This document shows positions 55,901 to 64,000 of a stretch of DNA of 64,000 nt, piece by piece. Made by a program: the position numbers and the translations under genes. Source of the stretch: Microcella flavibacter. Lineage in GTDB: Bacteria; Actinomycetota; Actinomycetes; Actinomycetales; Microbacteriaceae. The stretch spans positions 2,108,001 through 2,172,000 of the forward strand of contig NZ_CP051299.1 in assembly GCF_012530535.1 (NCBI RefSeq), given 5' to 3'. Numbering within the stretch: the first letter of the stretch is position 1; every line of letters begins with the position of its first letter. The notes under the pieces are model-generated. The model saw only the letters and a list, made by a program, of their open reading frames with translations, was not told the origin of the DNA and made no database searches.

Positions 55901-56652
55901 TGGCGACCGCCACCGCAACCCCGGCCGCCGAGGTCGCGGCCATCCAGGCGTTCACCGTCACCCTCATCGTGCGGCGCTTCGATCCCGAGAAGGATGCGGA
56001 CCCGTACTGGGAGGACTTCGACGTCGAGATGTACTCGACCGATCGCGTGCTCGACGCCCTGCACAAGATCAAGTGGGATCAGGACGGCACGCTGTCGTTC
56101 CGCCGCTCGTGCGCCCACGGCATCTGCGGCTCGGACGCCATGCGCATCAACGGCCGCAACCGCCTGGCCTGCAAGACGCTCATCAAGGACCTCGACATCA
56201 CGAAGCCCATCTACGTGGAGGCCATCAAGGGCCTGCCGCTGGAGAAGGATCTCATCGTCGACATGGAGCCCTTCTTCGAGTCGTACCGCCAGGTGCAGCC
56301 GTTCCTCGTCGCGGGCTCGAAGCCCGAGAAGGAGCGCCTGCAGACGATCGAGGAGCGCGCCCGCTTCGACGACACCACCAAGTGCATCCTCTGCGCCGCC
56401 TGCACCTCCTCGTGCCCGGTGTTCTGGACGGACGGGCAGTACTTCGGCCCCGCCGCGATCGTCAACGCGCACCGCTTCATCTTCGACAGCCGCGACGAGG
56501 CCGCCCAGGTGCGCCTCGACATCCTCAACGACAAGGAGGGCGTGTGGCGCTGCCGCACGACCTTCAACTGCTCCGAGGCGTGCCCCCGAGGCATCGAGGT
56601 GACCAAGGCGATCGCCGAGGTCAAGCAGGCCATCCTGCGCGGCAAGCCCTAG
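55900..56652 (+). CDS. sdhB: Succinate dehydrogenase iron-sulfur subunit
   Basis: A 250-residue protein. The 2Fe-2S ligands are in SCAHGICGSDAM with a later RLAC; the 4Fe-4S and 3Fe-4S ligands are in CILCAACTSSCPV and FNCSEACPRGI. It passes electrons from SdhA to the membrane subunits. A 26-bp perfect terminator stem begins 6 bp after the stop. Confidence 0.97.
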
Positions 56653-56657
56653 TCGCA

Positions 56658-56713
56658 CCGCGCACGACCGACGGCCCCGGGATGCTCATCCCGGGGCCGT
56701 CGGTCGTGCGCGG
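56658..56713. terminator. 26-bp perfect-stem bidirectional terminator
   Basis: The left arm 56658-56683 and the right arm 56688-56713 are exact complements around the loop GCTC. It separates sdhB from the convergent surface-protein gene. It is by far the longest perfect hairpin in the window. Confidence 0.85.
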
Positions 56714-56751
56714 TCGCCCGGCCGACGACGCCGGTCGGGCGACCGCGGGCA

Positions 56752-57972
56752 TCACTCCGCCGCGAGCGCCGCGCGGCGACGGACCAGCAGAGCGGAGCCC
56801 AGGCCGACGAGGGCGAGCAGCGCACCGAGCAGGCCGAGCGCCGGGGCGACCGGGCTCGCTCCGGTCAGCGCGAGCCGGCCCTCCGACGCCGCCGCGGTGA
56901 CCGAGGCGGGCGTCACGCCGTCATCGTCCGCACCGGTCCCGGTGGTGACGGTGCCGTCGGGGGCCGCGTCGGTGACGGGGTCGGTTCCCGGGTCGGTGCC
57001 CGGGTCGGTGCCGGGGTCCGTGCCCGGGTCAGTGCCGGGGTCCGTGCCCGGGTCGGTTCCGGGATCCGTGCCCGGGTCGGTCCCGGTCTCGGCGTCGCCG
57101 ATCACGCCGATCGCCACGTCGCCGATGGTGATCGGCAGGGTGATCGTCGGGTCGAGCAGGGTGCCGCCGAGCAGCGAGTCGTCGCCGGAGGTGCCGCCCG
57201 TGCCCCCGCCGATGATCGGGAGGCCGGGCATCCCGCCCCCGGTGCCGGAGCCGCCGGTCGTCGCGTCGCCGATGACGCCGAGCGCCACGTCGCCGACGGT
57301 GATCGGAGCGATCACGTCGGGCGACACCACCGTGCCGCCGGCGATCGAGTCGTCACCCGAGCTCGAGCCGGAGCCCGCAGCGGGCGCCGCCTCGACGGGC
57401 GCGCCGCCGGCGGTGGAGCCGCCGGTCGTCGCATCGCCGATGACGCCGAGCGCCACGTCGCCGACCGTGATCGGAGCGATCGCGTCGGGCGACACCACCG
57501 TGCCGCCGGCGACCGAGTCGTCACCGGTCGAGGTCGCGGGTGCCGCCGGGACGGGCGCCGGGGCCGGCGCCGGCGCGGGTGCGGATGCGGTCGATCCGCC
57601 GGAGGAGGCGTCGCCGATCACGCCGAGCGAGACGTCGCCCACCGAGATCGGGATGCTCACGACCGGCGCCGCGACCGTCCCGCCGCCGATCGAGTCGGCA
57701 CCGGACGATGCGGCCGGGGCCGGGGCCGGGGCGGGAGCCGGGGCCGGGGCCGGGGCGGGCGCGGTCGAGCCGCCCGTCGCGGCGTCGCCGATGAGGCCGA
57801 GCGACACGTCGCCCACCGACACGGGGATCGACACGAGACCGCCGACGACGGTCCCGCCGAGCAGCGAGTCGTCGCCGCTCGAGTCGGCGGCCGATGCCGC
57901 CGTCGCGCCGGCGACGCTGATGCCGCCCGCGATCACGACGCTCCAGAGCGCCTTGGTCATGAATCTGGACAT
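56752..57972 (-). CDS. Sortase-anchored surface protein with five chaplin-like repeats
   Basis: A 406-residue secreted protein. A signal peptide covers residues 1-29 (cut after ATAASAAD). Five repeats begin near residues 33, 91, 150, 206 and 263, with consensus PI-x-VGDV-x-LGVIGDA preceded by GDDS-x2-GGTVV; they are separated by Pro-Ala spacers. A Gly-Thr-Asp-Pro tract follows. The end is a sorting signal: LALTG (LPXTG-like), a hydrophobic helix and RRR. The repeat core recalls the amyloid-forming chaplin core but has no Cys. The ATG at 57972 follows AAGGAG. No sortase gene is in the window. A wall-anchored structural or adhesive role is inferred. Confidence 0.75.
   Translation of the reverse strand: MSRFMTKALWSVVIAGGISVAGATAASAADSSGDDSLLGGTVVGGLVSIPVSVGDVSLGLIGDAATGGSTAPAPAPAPAPAPAPAPAASSGADSIGGGTVAAPVVSIPISVGDVSLGVIGDASSGGSTASAPAPAPAPAPVPAAPATSTGDDSVAGGTVVSPDAIAPITVGDVALGVIGDATTGGSTAGGAPVEAAPAAGSGSSSGDDSIAGGTVVSPDVIAPITVGDVALGVIGDATTGGSGTGGGMPGLPIIGGGTGGTSGDDSLLGGTLLDPTITLPITIGDVAIGVIGDAETGTDPGTDPGTDPGTDPGTDPGTDPGTDPGTDPGTDPVTDAAPDGTVTTGTGADDDGVTPASVTAAASEGRLALTGASPVAPALGLLGALLALVGLGSALLVRRRAALAAE
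56977..57084. repeat. Nine 12-bp tandem repeats encoding Gly-Thr-Asp-Pro
   Basis: Nine 12-base units (consensus CGGGTCGGTGCC on the plus strand) run from 56977 to 57084. They encode the GTDP spacer before the sorting signal. Copy number could change in frame by slippage. Confidence 0.9.
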
Positions 57973-58084
57973 GGTGATGTACTCCTTGGTCTGCGTGCTG
58001 AGAGGGACGTCGGCGCGGTCGCGCCGGACGCGAAGGATGCGTGTGCTCGCGCTGCCCTGAGGGCGCGCGCGAGCGCATCCGCTC

Positions 58085-59050
58085 TCAGTCGGGAGACGGG
58101 ACGGAGTCGGAGGACGGGGCGACGGGCAGCCGGTCATCGCGCGGCGGCGCCGTGCGGCCGGCGTCGAGCTGCGGAGCGCCCGAGGCGTCGAGCATCGCGG
58201 CCCCGAGCACGCCGGGCGCGGCGCCCGCGGTGACGGACGAGACGGCGACGGGGTCGCCGGCGAGCGGACCGTGCGCGGTCGGGTCGTCGGCGGGGCTCAG
58301 CAGGTCGGGCGCGCCCACCGGCGCGGGGAGCTCGGCGCCGGCGCCCGGGACGGGGCCGGCGACGGTCGACGGCTCGGCGGCGACCGCGATGCCGACGCTC
58401 CCGACGAGGGCGGCGGGGAGGGCCGCGCTCGACGCCGCGCCGAGGTCGGTCTCGGCGCCCTGTCCGGCGGGCAGTGCCGGGTCGAGCCCGGGCACGAGGT
58501 CGACGGCGGGCTGCGTCGGGGCCGGCGAGGGCGCCGGCGCGCCGGGGAGATCCGTCGCGGGGGGCTCGGGGGTGGGAACCGTGGGCAGCGCGGGCAGGTC
58601 GGCGACGACCTCGACGACGACCTCGACGACCGGGGCGGTCGTGCCGACGACCGCGCCGACGGCGGCGCCGGTGGTGGAGTCGACCGCGGCGGTGACCGGT
58701 GCGGCCCCCTGCTCGACCACGATCTGCGTGAGCGGGGCGGCGACGGGGGCAGCGGCATCCACCACCGCGACGGCGCCGTCGACGGTCGCGTCGACGGCAT
58801 CGGTGGCGGAGTCGACGACGGAGGTGAGGCCGTCCCCCGCTCCGCCGAGGAGGGAGCCGAGCGACGCCGGGCGCTGCTCGGCCGCCGCGGCGCCGTCGCT
58901 CGGGGAGAGGACGCCGAACAGGGTCCAGCCGGCGGCGAGCGCGAGGCCGGCGACGAGGAGGGAGCGCCAGCGCGATCCCGCGCCGCGGCGCGTCGCGCTC
59001 TGCTCCACGGCCTGTGCCGTGGAGGGCCGCCCCTCAGCGACTCCGCTCAT
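58085..59050 (-). CDS. Secreted Pro/Ala/Val-rich low-complexity protein
   Basis: A 321-residue protein. An N-terminal cytoplasmic stretch (about 28 residues) precedes one signal-anchor helix (WRSLLVAGLALAAGWTLFGVL). The rest is Ala, Val, Pro and Asp-rich, with coiled or beta-prone Val stretches (APVVEVVVEVVADLPALP) and no cysteine. There is no sorting signal. It lies 112 bp upstream of the chaplin-like gene on the same strand, so they may be co-expressed. The ATG at 59050 follows GGGGGGTGA. I do not recognise a family. Confidence 0.6.
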   Translation of the reverse strand: MSGVAEGRPSTAQAVEQSATRRGAGSRWRSLLVAGLALAAGWTLFGVLSPSDGAAAAEQRPASLGSLLGGAGDGLTSVVDSATDAVDATVDGAVAVVDAAAPVAAPLTQIVVEQGAAPVTAAVDSTTGAAVGAVVGTTAPVVEVVVEVVADLPALPTVPTPEPPATDLPGAPAPSPAPTQPAVDLVPGLDPALPAGQGAETDLGAASSAALPAALVGSVGIAVAAEPSTVAGPVPGAGAELPAPVGAPDLLSPADDPTAHGPLAGDPVAVSSVTAGAAPGVLGAAMLDASGAPQLDAGRTAPPRDDRLPVAPSSDSVPSPD

Positions 59051-59117
59051 CGAATCACCCCCCGGGTGCGATCGGTAGAGGAACCATGCTCCTGTTGCGA
59101 GCATCCGTCAACCCCCT

Positions 59118-59135
59118 CTCGGTAGAACTACCGAG
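59118..59135. promoter_or_regulatory. 18-bp palindromic operator candidate
   Basis: CTCGGTAG-AA-CTACCGAG is a perfect palindrome in the gap between the divergent surface-protein and BrkB genes. It lies 15 bp before the -10 candidate of the BrkB gene, where a dimeric repressor or activator could act. The regulator is unknown. Confidence 0.5.
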
Positions 59136-59149
59136 ACGACCGCGCTCGC

Positions 59150-59155
59150 TAGGGT
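59150..59155 (+). promoter_or_regulatory. Candidate -10 element of the BrkB-family gene
   Basis: TAGGGT ends six bases before the ATG at 59162, again the leaderless spacing. Confidence 0.4.
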
Positions 59156-59161
59156 TGGACG

Positions 59162-60232
59162 ATGGCCGAGACCCGCACCGACCCCCGACCGTCGCCCGCT
59201 CGGCGGGACGGCGACGAGGAGCCCGAGGCGGAGCATCCCGCCATCGGCGCCCGGATCGGCGTGATCGTGCAGCGCGTCATGCAGTGGCGGGTCGTGCGGG
59301 TCTTCCTGCACTACGGCTCCGAGCGCGGGCCGATCCTCGCGAGCGGGCTCGCGTACCAGGCGATCTTCGCCGTCTTCGCCGGCATCTGGGTCGGCTTCTC
59401 GATCGCCGGGCTCGTGCTCACCGGCGACGTCGGGCTGCGGCAGAGCCTCATCTCGATCCTCAGCGAGAGCGTGCCCGGCCTCATCGACGACGGCGCGGGG
59501 GGCGGCGCGATCGACCCGGAGGATCTGCTGAACGCGGGCGTGTTCCGGCTCAGCGGCGTGATCGCCCTCATCGGCCTGCTCGTGACCGCGCTCGGCTGGC
59601 TCGCCTCGGCGCGGGACGCCGTGCGCGCGCTCTTCGGACTGCCCGCGGTCGAGGGCAACGTGCTGCTGCTGCGCCTCAAGGATCTCGGCCTCGCGGTCGG
59701 CTTCGGCGCCCTGCTCATCCTCTCCGCCGCACTGAGCGTCGTCGGCACCCAGGCCACCGACCTCGTGCTCGGGCTCGTCGGGCTGCGCGAGACGCCCGTC
59801 GCTCTCGTGCTCTCGCGCATCGTCTCGCTCGCCGTCATGTTCGCCCTCGACACGGTGGTGCTCGCCGCCCTGTTCCGCGTGCTCGCGGGCGTGCCCATCC
59901 CCTTCGCCCGGTTGCGCACGGGCGCCCTCCTCGGCGCCGCCGGTCTCGGCGCGCTCAAGGTGCTCAGCGGCCTGCTGCTCGGCGGCGCGACCTCCAACCC
60001 GCTGCTCGCCTCCTTCGCGGTCATCATCGGTCTGCTGATCTTCTTCAACCTCGTGTGCCAGGTGATCCTCATCGCGGCGGCCTGGATCGCGGTCGGGGTG
60101 ACGGACGCCGCGATCGTGCTCGACCCCGAGCTCGAGGCGAAGCGGCTGGAGGAGGCGCGCGCGCTCGTCGCCGCGCACCCCGAGGCGTCGGCGGGGAAGC
60201 GCGGCTTCTGGGCGCGGCTGCTGCGGCGCTGA
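59162..60232 (+). CDS. YihY/BrkB-family inner membrane protein
   Basis: A 356-residue protein with six helices from about residue 65 to 320. Family motifs include SGLAYQAIFAVFAGIWVGFS in the first helix and FNLVCQVILIAAAWIAVGV in the last. The N-terminal 50 residues are acidic and hydrophilic. The family was once called ribonuclease BN by mistake; its role is not settled, with envelope or transport functions suggested. Confidence 0.85.
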   Translation: MAETRTDPRPSPARRDGDEEPEAEHPAIGARIGVIVQRVMQWRVVRVFLHYGSERGPILASGLAYQAIFAVFAGIWVGFSIAGLVLTGDVGLRQSLISILSESVPGLIDDGAGGGAIDPEDLLNAGVFRLSGVIALIGLLVTALGWLASARDAVRALFGLPAVEGNVLLLRLKDLGLAVGFGALLILSAALSVVGTQATDLVLGLVGLRETPVALVLSRIVSLAVMFALDTVVLAALFRVLAGVPIPFARLRTGALLGAAGLGALKVLSGLLLGGATSNPLLASFAVIIGLLIFFNLVCQVILIAAAWIAVGVTDAAIVLDPELEAKRLEEARALVAAHPEASAGKRGFWARLLRR

Positions 60233-60303
60233 CCGGCGGTCGCACGCCGGTCGGCCGGGGCGCGGCCGCGCGGAGGCCGGGCATCCCTGTCGGTGGTCGA
60301 ATC

Positions 60304-60309
60304 TAGGAT
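60304..60309 (+). promoter_or_regulatory. Candidate -10 element of the exonuclease III gene
   Basis: TAGGAT ends seven bases before the ATG at 60317. The alternative ATG at 60308 would overlap the hexamer, so 60317 is preferred. Confidence 0.35.
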
Positions 60310-60316
60310 GGGGACC

Positions 60317-61177
60317 ATGCCCGCACCGCTCCGCATCGCCTCCGTCAACGTCAACGGCGTCCGCGCCGCGTACCGCAAGGGCATGGGCGACTGGCTGGAT
60401 GCGCGGGGCGTCGACGTGCTCGCCCTGCAAGAGGTGCGCGCCTCCACCGACGACCTGCGCGGCCTGCTGGGCGACGGCTGGAGCATTCTGCACGACGCCG
60501 CCACGGCCAAGGGCCGCGCCGGGGTCGCGATCGCCGCCCGGCGCGAGTTCGACGCCCACCGCACCGCCATCGGGCCCGACGACTTCGACTCGGCCGGCCG
60601 CTGGCTCGAGGCCGACCTCGACGTCGACGGAACCCGGCTCACGGTCGTCAGCTGCTACGTGCACTCGGGCGAGGTCGACACCCCCAAGCAGGACGAGAAG
60701 TGGAAGTTCCTCGACGGGATGGAGGAGCGCCTGCCGCAGCTGGCGGCGCACTCGGAGCTCGCGCTCGTCGTCGGCGACCTCAACGTCGGCCACCGCGAGC
60801 TCGACATCAAGAACTGGCGCGGCAACCGCAAGAGCGCCGGGTTCCTGCCGCGCGAGCGCGCCTACTTCGACCGCTTCTTCGGGCCGCTCGGCGAGCCCGT
60901 CGAGGGCGTCGACGGGTCGACCGGCCCCGGCCTCGGCTGGGTCGACGTCGGCCGCCGCCACGCCGGCGAAGTCGACGGGCCGTACACCTGGTGGTCGCAG
61001 CGCGGCCAGGCCTTCGACAACGACACCGGCTGGCGCATCGACTACCACGTCGCCACCCCGGCCCTCGCCGAGCGGGTCGTCGACTACCGCGTCGACCGCG
61101 CCGCCTCGTACGACACCCGGTGGAGCGATCACGCTCCGGTGGTCGTCGACTACTCGATCTGCGCGCTGGAGCGATAG
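60317..61177 (+). CDS. xth: Exodeoxyribonuclease III (AP endonuclease)
   Basis: A 286-residue exonuclease III-type enzyme. IASVNVNGVRAAYRKG, the metal-binding LALQEVRA, VVGDLNVGHRELDIKNWR and the catalytic WSDHAPVVVDY are all in place. It cleaves at abasic sites in base-excision repair. The TAG stop is followed after one base by a double-hairpin repeat. Confidence 0.93.
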   Translation: MPAPLRIASVNVNGVRAAYRKGMGDWLDARGVDVLALQEVRASTDDLRGLLGDGWSILHDAATAKGRAGVAIAARREFDAHRTAIGPDDFDSAGRWLEADLDVDGTRLTVVSCYVHSGEVDTPKQDEKWKFLDGMEERLPQLAAHSELALVVGDLNVGHRELDIKNWRGNRKSAGFLPRERAYFDRFFGPLGEPVEGVDGSTGPGLGWVDVGRRHAGEVDGPYTWWSQRGQAFDNDTGWRIDYHVATPALAERVVDYRVDRAASYDTRWSDHAPVVVDYSICALER

Positions 61178-61178
61178 A

Positions 61179-61231
61179 GGATCGCATCGCGATCCCGCGA
61201 CGCCAGCGCCGACGAGGCTGCGCCTCGTCGG
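61179..61231. repeat. Double-hairpin intergenic repeat (copy 2)
   Basis: Hairpin 1 pairs GGATCGC (61179-61185) with GCGATCC (61189-61195) around ATC. Hairpin 2 pairs CCGACGAGGC (61209-61218) with GCCTCGTCGG (61222-61231) around TGC. The spacer CGCGACGCCAGCG is nearly that of copy 1. Stem 2 differs from copy 1 by changes on both arms that keep pairing. It follows the exonuclease TAG by one base. Confidence 0.8.
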
Positions 61232-61266
61232 ATCTCGGCGGGTCACTCGCGCCGCGCATCCCCTGA

Positions 61267-62283
<1,017 letters not shown>

Positions 62284-62287
62284 TCGC

Positions 62288-62857
62288 GTGCAGCCGGTCG
62301 TCCTCACCACGCCGCGGTTCACGCTGTCCGCGCCGTGCGCCGATGACGTCGACGCGGTGTTCGCCGCCTGCCAGGATCGGCAGCTGCAGCGCTTCGTGCC
62401 CGTCCCCGTGCCCTACGAGCGGTTCCACGCGGAGGGCTTCGTGCTCGAGCTCGTGCCCGAGTGGTGGCGCGACGACGTCGAGTACGTCTTCGGCATCCGA
62501 CGGGCGGCGGATGCTCCGCTCATGGGCGTCGTCGCCTGGCAGCGCGCCCGCGGCATGATCGGCTACTGGCTCGGGGCCTCGCATCGCGGGGAGGGCGTCA
62601 TGACCGAGGCGGCGGCCGCGGTCATCGACTGGGCCTTCGGGCACGAGGGCGTCGACGAGCTGCGGTGGGAGGCCGCTGCCGGCAACCTCGGCTCGGCCCT
62701 GGTCGCGCAACGCACCGGGTTCCGCTGGGACGGCACCGGCCGCATCGCGAACGTGCGCCCCGACCTGGAGGAGGGCGGCTGGCGCGCCGTGCTGCGGCGG
62801 GAGCACCTCGGCACCGTGCAGCCCGCGAGCGAGTGGCCGGTGCTGGGTGCGCGCTGA
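62288..62857 (+). CDS. GNAT-family N-acetyltransferase (RimJ/RimL-like)
   Basis: A 189-residue GNAT protein. The acetyl-CoA loop is WLGASHRGEGVMTEAAAAV near residue 100, followed by LRWEAAAGNLGSALVAQRTGF, the conserved N-x2-S/A-x-V-x3-G-F segment of the RimJ group. The GTG at 62288 starts 4 bp after trpS, implying co-transcription. The substrate is unknown. Confidence 0.87.
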   Translation: MQPVVLTTPRFTLSAPCADDVDAVFAACQDRQLQRFVPVPVPYERFHAEGFVLELVPEWWRDDVEYVFGIRRAADAPLMGVVAWQRARGMIGYWLGASHRGEGVMTEAAAAVIDWAFGHEGVDELRWEAAAGNLGSALVAQRTGFRWDGTGRIANVRPDLEEGGWRAVLRREHLGTVQPASEWPVLGAR

Positions 62858-63632
62858 CGGGTCGTCCGCGGCCGACCGCCGCGCGGAGAGCGCCGCGGCC
62901 GTCCGGGTGATGCTGTTCGATCTCGACGACTGCCTCATGGCGCACTCCCGCGCCGTCGCCCACGGGCTCGGCGCCGCGCGGATCGCAGCCGGCGGCGCCC
63001 TCGCCGCGGCCGACGCGGAGGCCGAGCTGCGGCGCTGGCGCGCGCTCGAGGAGCAGCACTACGCGCGGTACCTCACGGACGAGCTCGACTTCCTCGAGCA
63101 GCGGCGCGAGCGGGTGCGCGGGTTCCTCGCGCCGTTCGGCATCGCGCCCTCGCCCTCCGAGGCCCTCGACTGGTTCGAGGGCTACATGCACGGCTACCGC
63201 GCGGGGTGGGCGCTCTACGACGACGTGCTGCCGGCGCTCGACGCGCTCGAGCAGCGCGTGCCGGGCATCCGCTTCGGCATCATCACCAACGGCGACATCG
63301 CCTTCCAGACCGAGAAGCTCGTCGCGATCGGACTCGCCGACCGCATCGACCACGTCATCGCCTCGGGCGAGGTCGGCATCGCGAAGCCCGCCGCCGGCAT
63401 CTTCGAGGCGGCCGCGCGCGCCTTCGGCGTCGACGTCGCGGCGTGCGCCTACGTCGGCGACCGGCTGCGCACCGATGCGATCGGCGCGCACGACGCGGGG
63501 ATGCTCGGCCTCTGGCTCGACCGCGGCGAGCTGTCGAGCGCGCTCGCGTCCGAGTCCGCGGCGTCGCCCGACGCCCTGCCCGTGCCGCGCATCACGAGCC
63601 TGCTCGAGCTGCCCGAGCGCGTCGCGCCGTAG
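62847..63632 (+). CDS. HAD-superfamily hydrolase
   Basis: A 261-residue HAD phosphatase with a helical cap. Motif I VMLFDLDDCLM (DxD), motif II GIITNGD, a motif III lysine in GIAKPAAGIF and motif IV YVGDRLRTDAIGA are complete. The substrate is unknown; it resembles YjjG/pyrimidine 5'-nucleotidase-type enzymes. The GTG at 62847 overlaps the GNAT stop by 11 bp; starts at 62907 or 62910 just before motif I are alternatives. Confidence 0.85.
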   Translation: MRADGSSAADRRAESAAAVRVMLFDLDDCLMAHSRAVAHGLGAARIAAGGALAAADAEAELRRWRALEEQHYARYLTDELDFLEQRRERVRGFLAPFGIAPSPSEALDWFEGYMHGYRAGWALYDDVLPALDALEQRVPGIRFGIITNGDIAFQTEKLVAIGLADRIDHVIASGEVGIAKPAAGIFEAAARAFGVDVAACAYVGDRLRTDAIGAHDAGMLGLWLDRGELSSALASESAASPDALPVPRITSLLELPERVAP

Positions 63633-63674
63633 TTCGCGCCTCATCTGCCTGAATACGTGTACCGACGCCGGCGG

Positions 63675-63767
63675 GCGTGCCGGAAATCCTGCAATTCGGG
63701 TCCTGGACCGCGCCCGCTCTCCGTCCGGTCAAGTCTCTCCTTCACGATTGCAGGAGTTACGTCACGC
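63675..63767. repeat. 93-bp MITE-like element with 21-bp inverted ends (copy D)
   Basis: The left arm is 63675-63695 and the right arm 63747-63767, complementary at 18 of 21 positions, with 51 bp between. The right end contains TGCAGGAGTTACGTCACGC, two changes from copy C, and the total length is exactly the same. The stop codon of the minus-strand DUF559 gene (63757-63759) lies inside the right arm. Confidence 0.85.
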
Positions 63768-64000
63768 CCGGGCGATGAGCGGCGCTGGTCGCCCGGCGAA
63801 CAGCCAGAACGACACCGGGCAGATTGCCGATCACCTGCGCATAATCGACCCGCACGACCACGAATCCACGCCGAATCAGCTCGAGATCGCGAGGGTAGTC
63901 GCGCGCCTGCTGGTCGTGGTGCCACCGCCGCCCGTCCACCTCGACGACCACCCGGCCCTCGACGAGCAGATCCACGCGTCCGACGCCGGGTACCACCACC
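63757..64000 (-). CDS. DUF559/Vsr-like nuclease-fold protein, 3' part only
   Basis: The C-terminal 80 residues are visible; the gene runs off the right edge. GVGRVDLLVEGRVVVEVDGRRWH contains the Asp and Glu-Val-Asp residues of a PD-(D/E)XK/Vsr-type site, followed by RDLELIRRGFVVVRVDYAQV, the usual DUF559 ending. It corresponds to the C-terminal third of the protein at 34676-35740, though the two are clearly diverged. Whether an AbiEi-like N-terminal region is present cannot be seen. The TAA stop is within a 93-bp inverted-repeat element. Confidence 0.75.
   Translation of the reverse strand, partial: VVVPGVGRVDLLVEGRVVVEVDGRRWHHDQQARDYPRDLELIRRGFVVVRVDYAQVIGNLPGVVLAVRRATSAAHRPGVT

Noticed and set aside
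56977-57900. Regularly spaced repeats resembling a CRISPR array
   Set aside because: The units are coding, vary at third positions and encode GTDP and chaplin-like repeats in one frame; there are no unique spacers and no cas genes.

Overview
The window is about 70% GC, densely packed, and rich in GTG starts and 4-bp ATGA/GTGA gene overlaps. It carries actinobacterial family types: LGFP repeats, a MetP/MetS pair, an acyl-CoA carboxylase epsilon subunit, a fused biotin carboxylase-BCCP, and an sdhCDAB order with a soluble-type SdhB. Gene content and the frequent word GGAGCATCC suggest a chromosomal segment of a Microbacteriaceae-like actinobacterium. This assignment is an inference; there is no rRNA or tRNA in the window. 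No prophage, IS transposase or CRISPR array was seen.

Layout. Bases 1-5.8 kb: a leftward operon for an NDP-deoxysugar (RmlB, ketoreductase, half-length 2,3-dehydratase, Gfo/Idh 3-ketoreductase) joined to GtrA and two family-2 glycosyltransferases, probably decorating a cell-wall polysaccharide. 5.8-15.2 kb: a large LGFP-repeat secreted protein, a large polytopic membrane protein, three more glycosyltransferases and an LCP-family ligase. 15.2-18.6 kb: purE-purK, a second GtrA, a PH-domain membrane protein and birA. 18.8-21.5 kb: a metP-metS-type transporter pair and an EamA permease. 21.4-25.3 kb: a four-gene, fully overlapping nonulosonate (sialic-acid-like) operon. 25.5-34.6 kb: the two halves of an acyl-CoA carboxylase, enclosing a two-component system, a 23S rRNA-type methyltransferase and Maf. 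34.6-35.9 kb: an AbiEi/DUF559 nuclease-like gene between two palindromic repeats. 35.9-51.7 kb: an NAD(P)H-quinone reductase followed by a large nucleoside uptake and salvage cluster (PNP, phosphosugar mutase, adenosine deaminase with orphan PTS EIIA/EIIB, nucleoside hydrolase, thymidine phosphorylase, cytidine deaminase, BMP-type ABC importer). 51.9-56.7 kb: manC and sdhCDAB. 56.7-59.1 kb: two secreted, low-complexity surface proteins, one with five chaplin-like repeats and a sortase-type tail. 59.2-64 kb: BrkB, exonuclease III, TrpS, GNAT, a HAD hydrolase and the 3' part of a second DUF559 gene.

How it works together. The left third is largely envelope glycan synthesis: sugar nucleotide supply, bactoprenol-linked transfer, LCP attachment and secreted glycan-binding proteins. 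birA and the carboxylase genes form a biotin/malonyl- or propionyl-CoA group. In the nucleoside cluster the ABC importer feeds deaminases and phosphorylases, and the phosphosugar mutase can handle the released pentose phosphates.

The most unusual material is non-coding. Three repeat families occur in this one window: 72/73-bp nested palindromes on both sides of a DUF559 gene; 93-bp MITE-like elements with about 20-bp inverted ends, one overlapping the stop codon of a second DUF559 gene; and a double-hairpin element immediately after two TAG stops. The repeated contact between DUF559/AbiEi genes and GAGTTGCG-core palindromes is my best candidate for an undescribed mobile or regulatory system.
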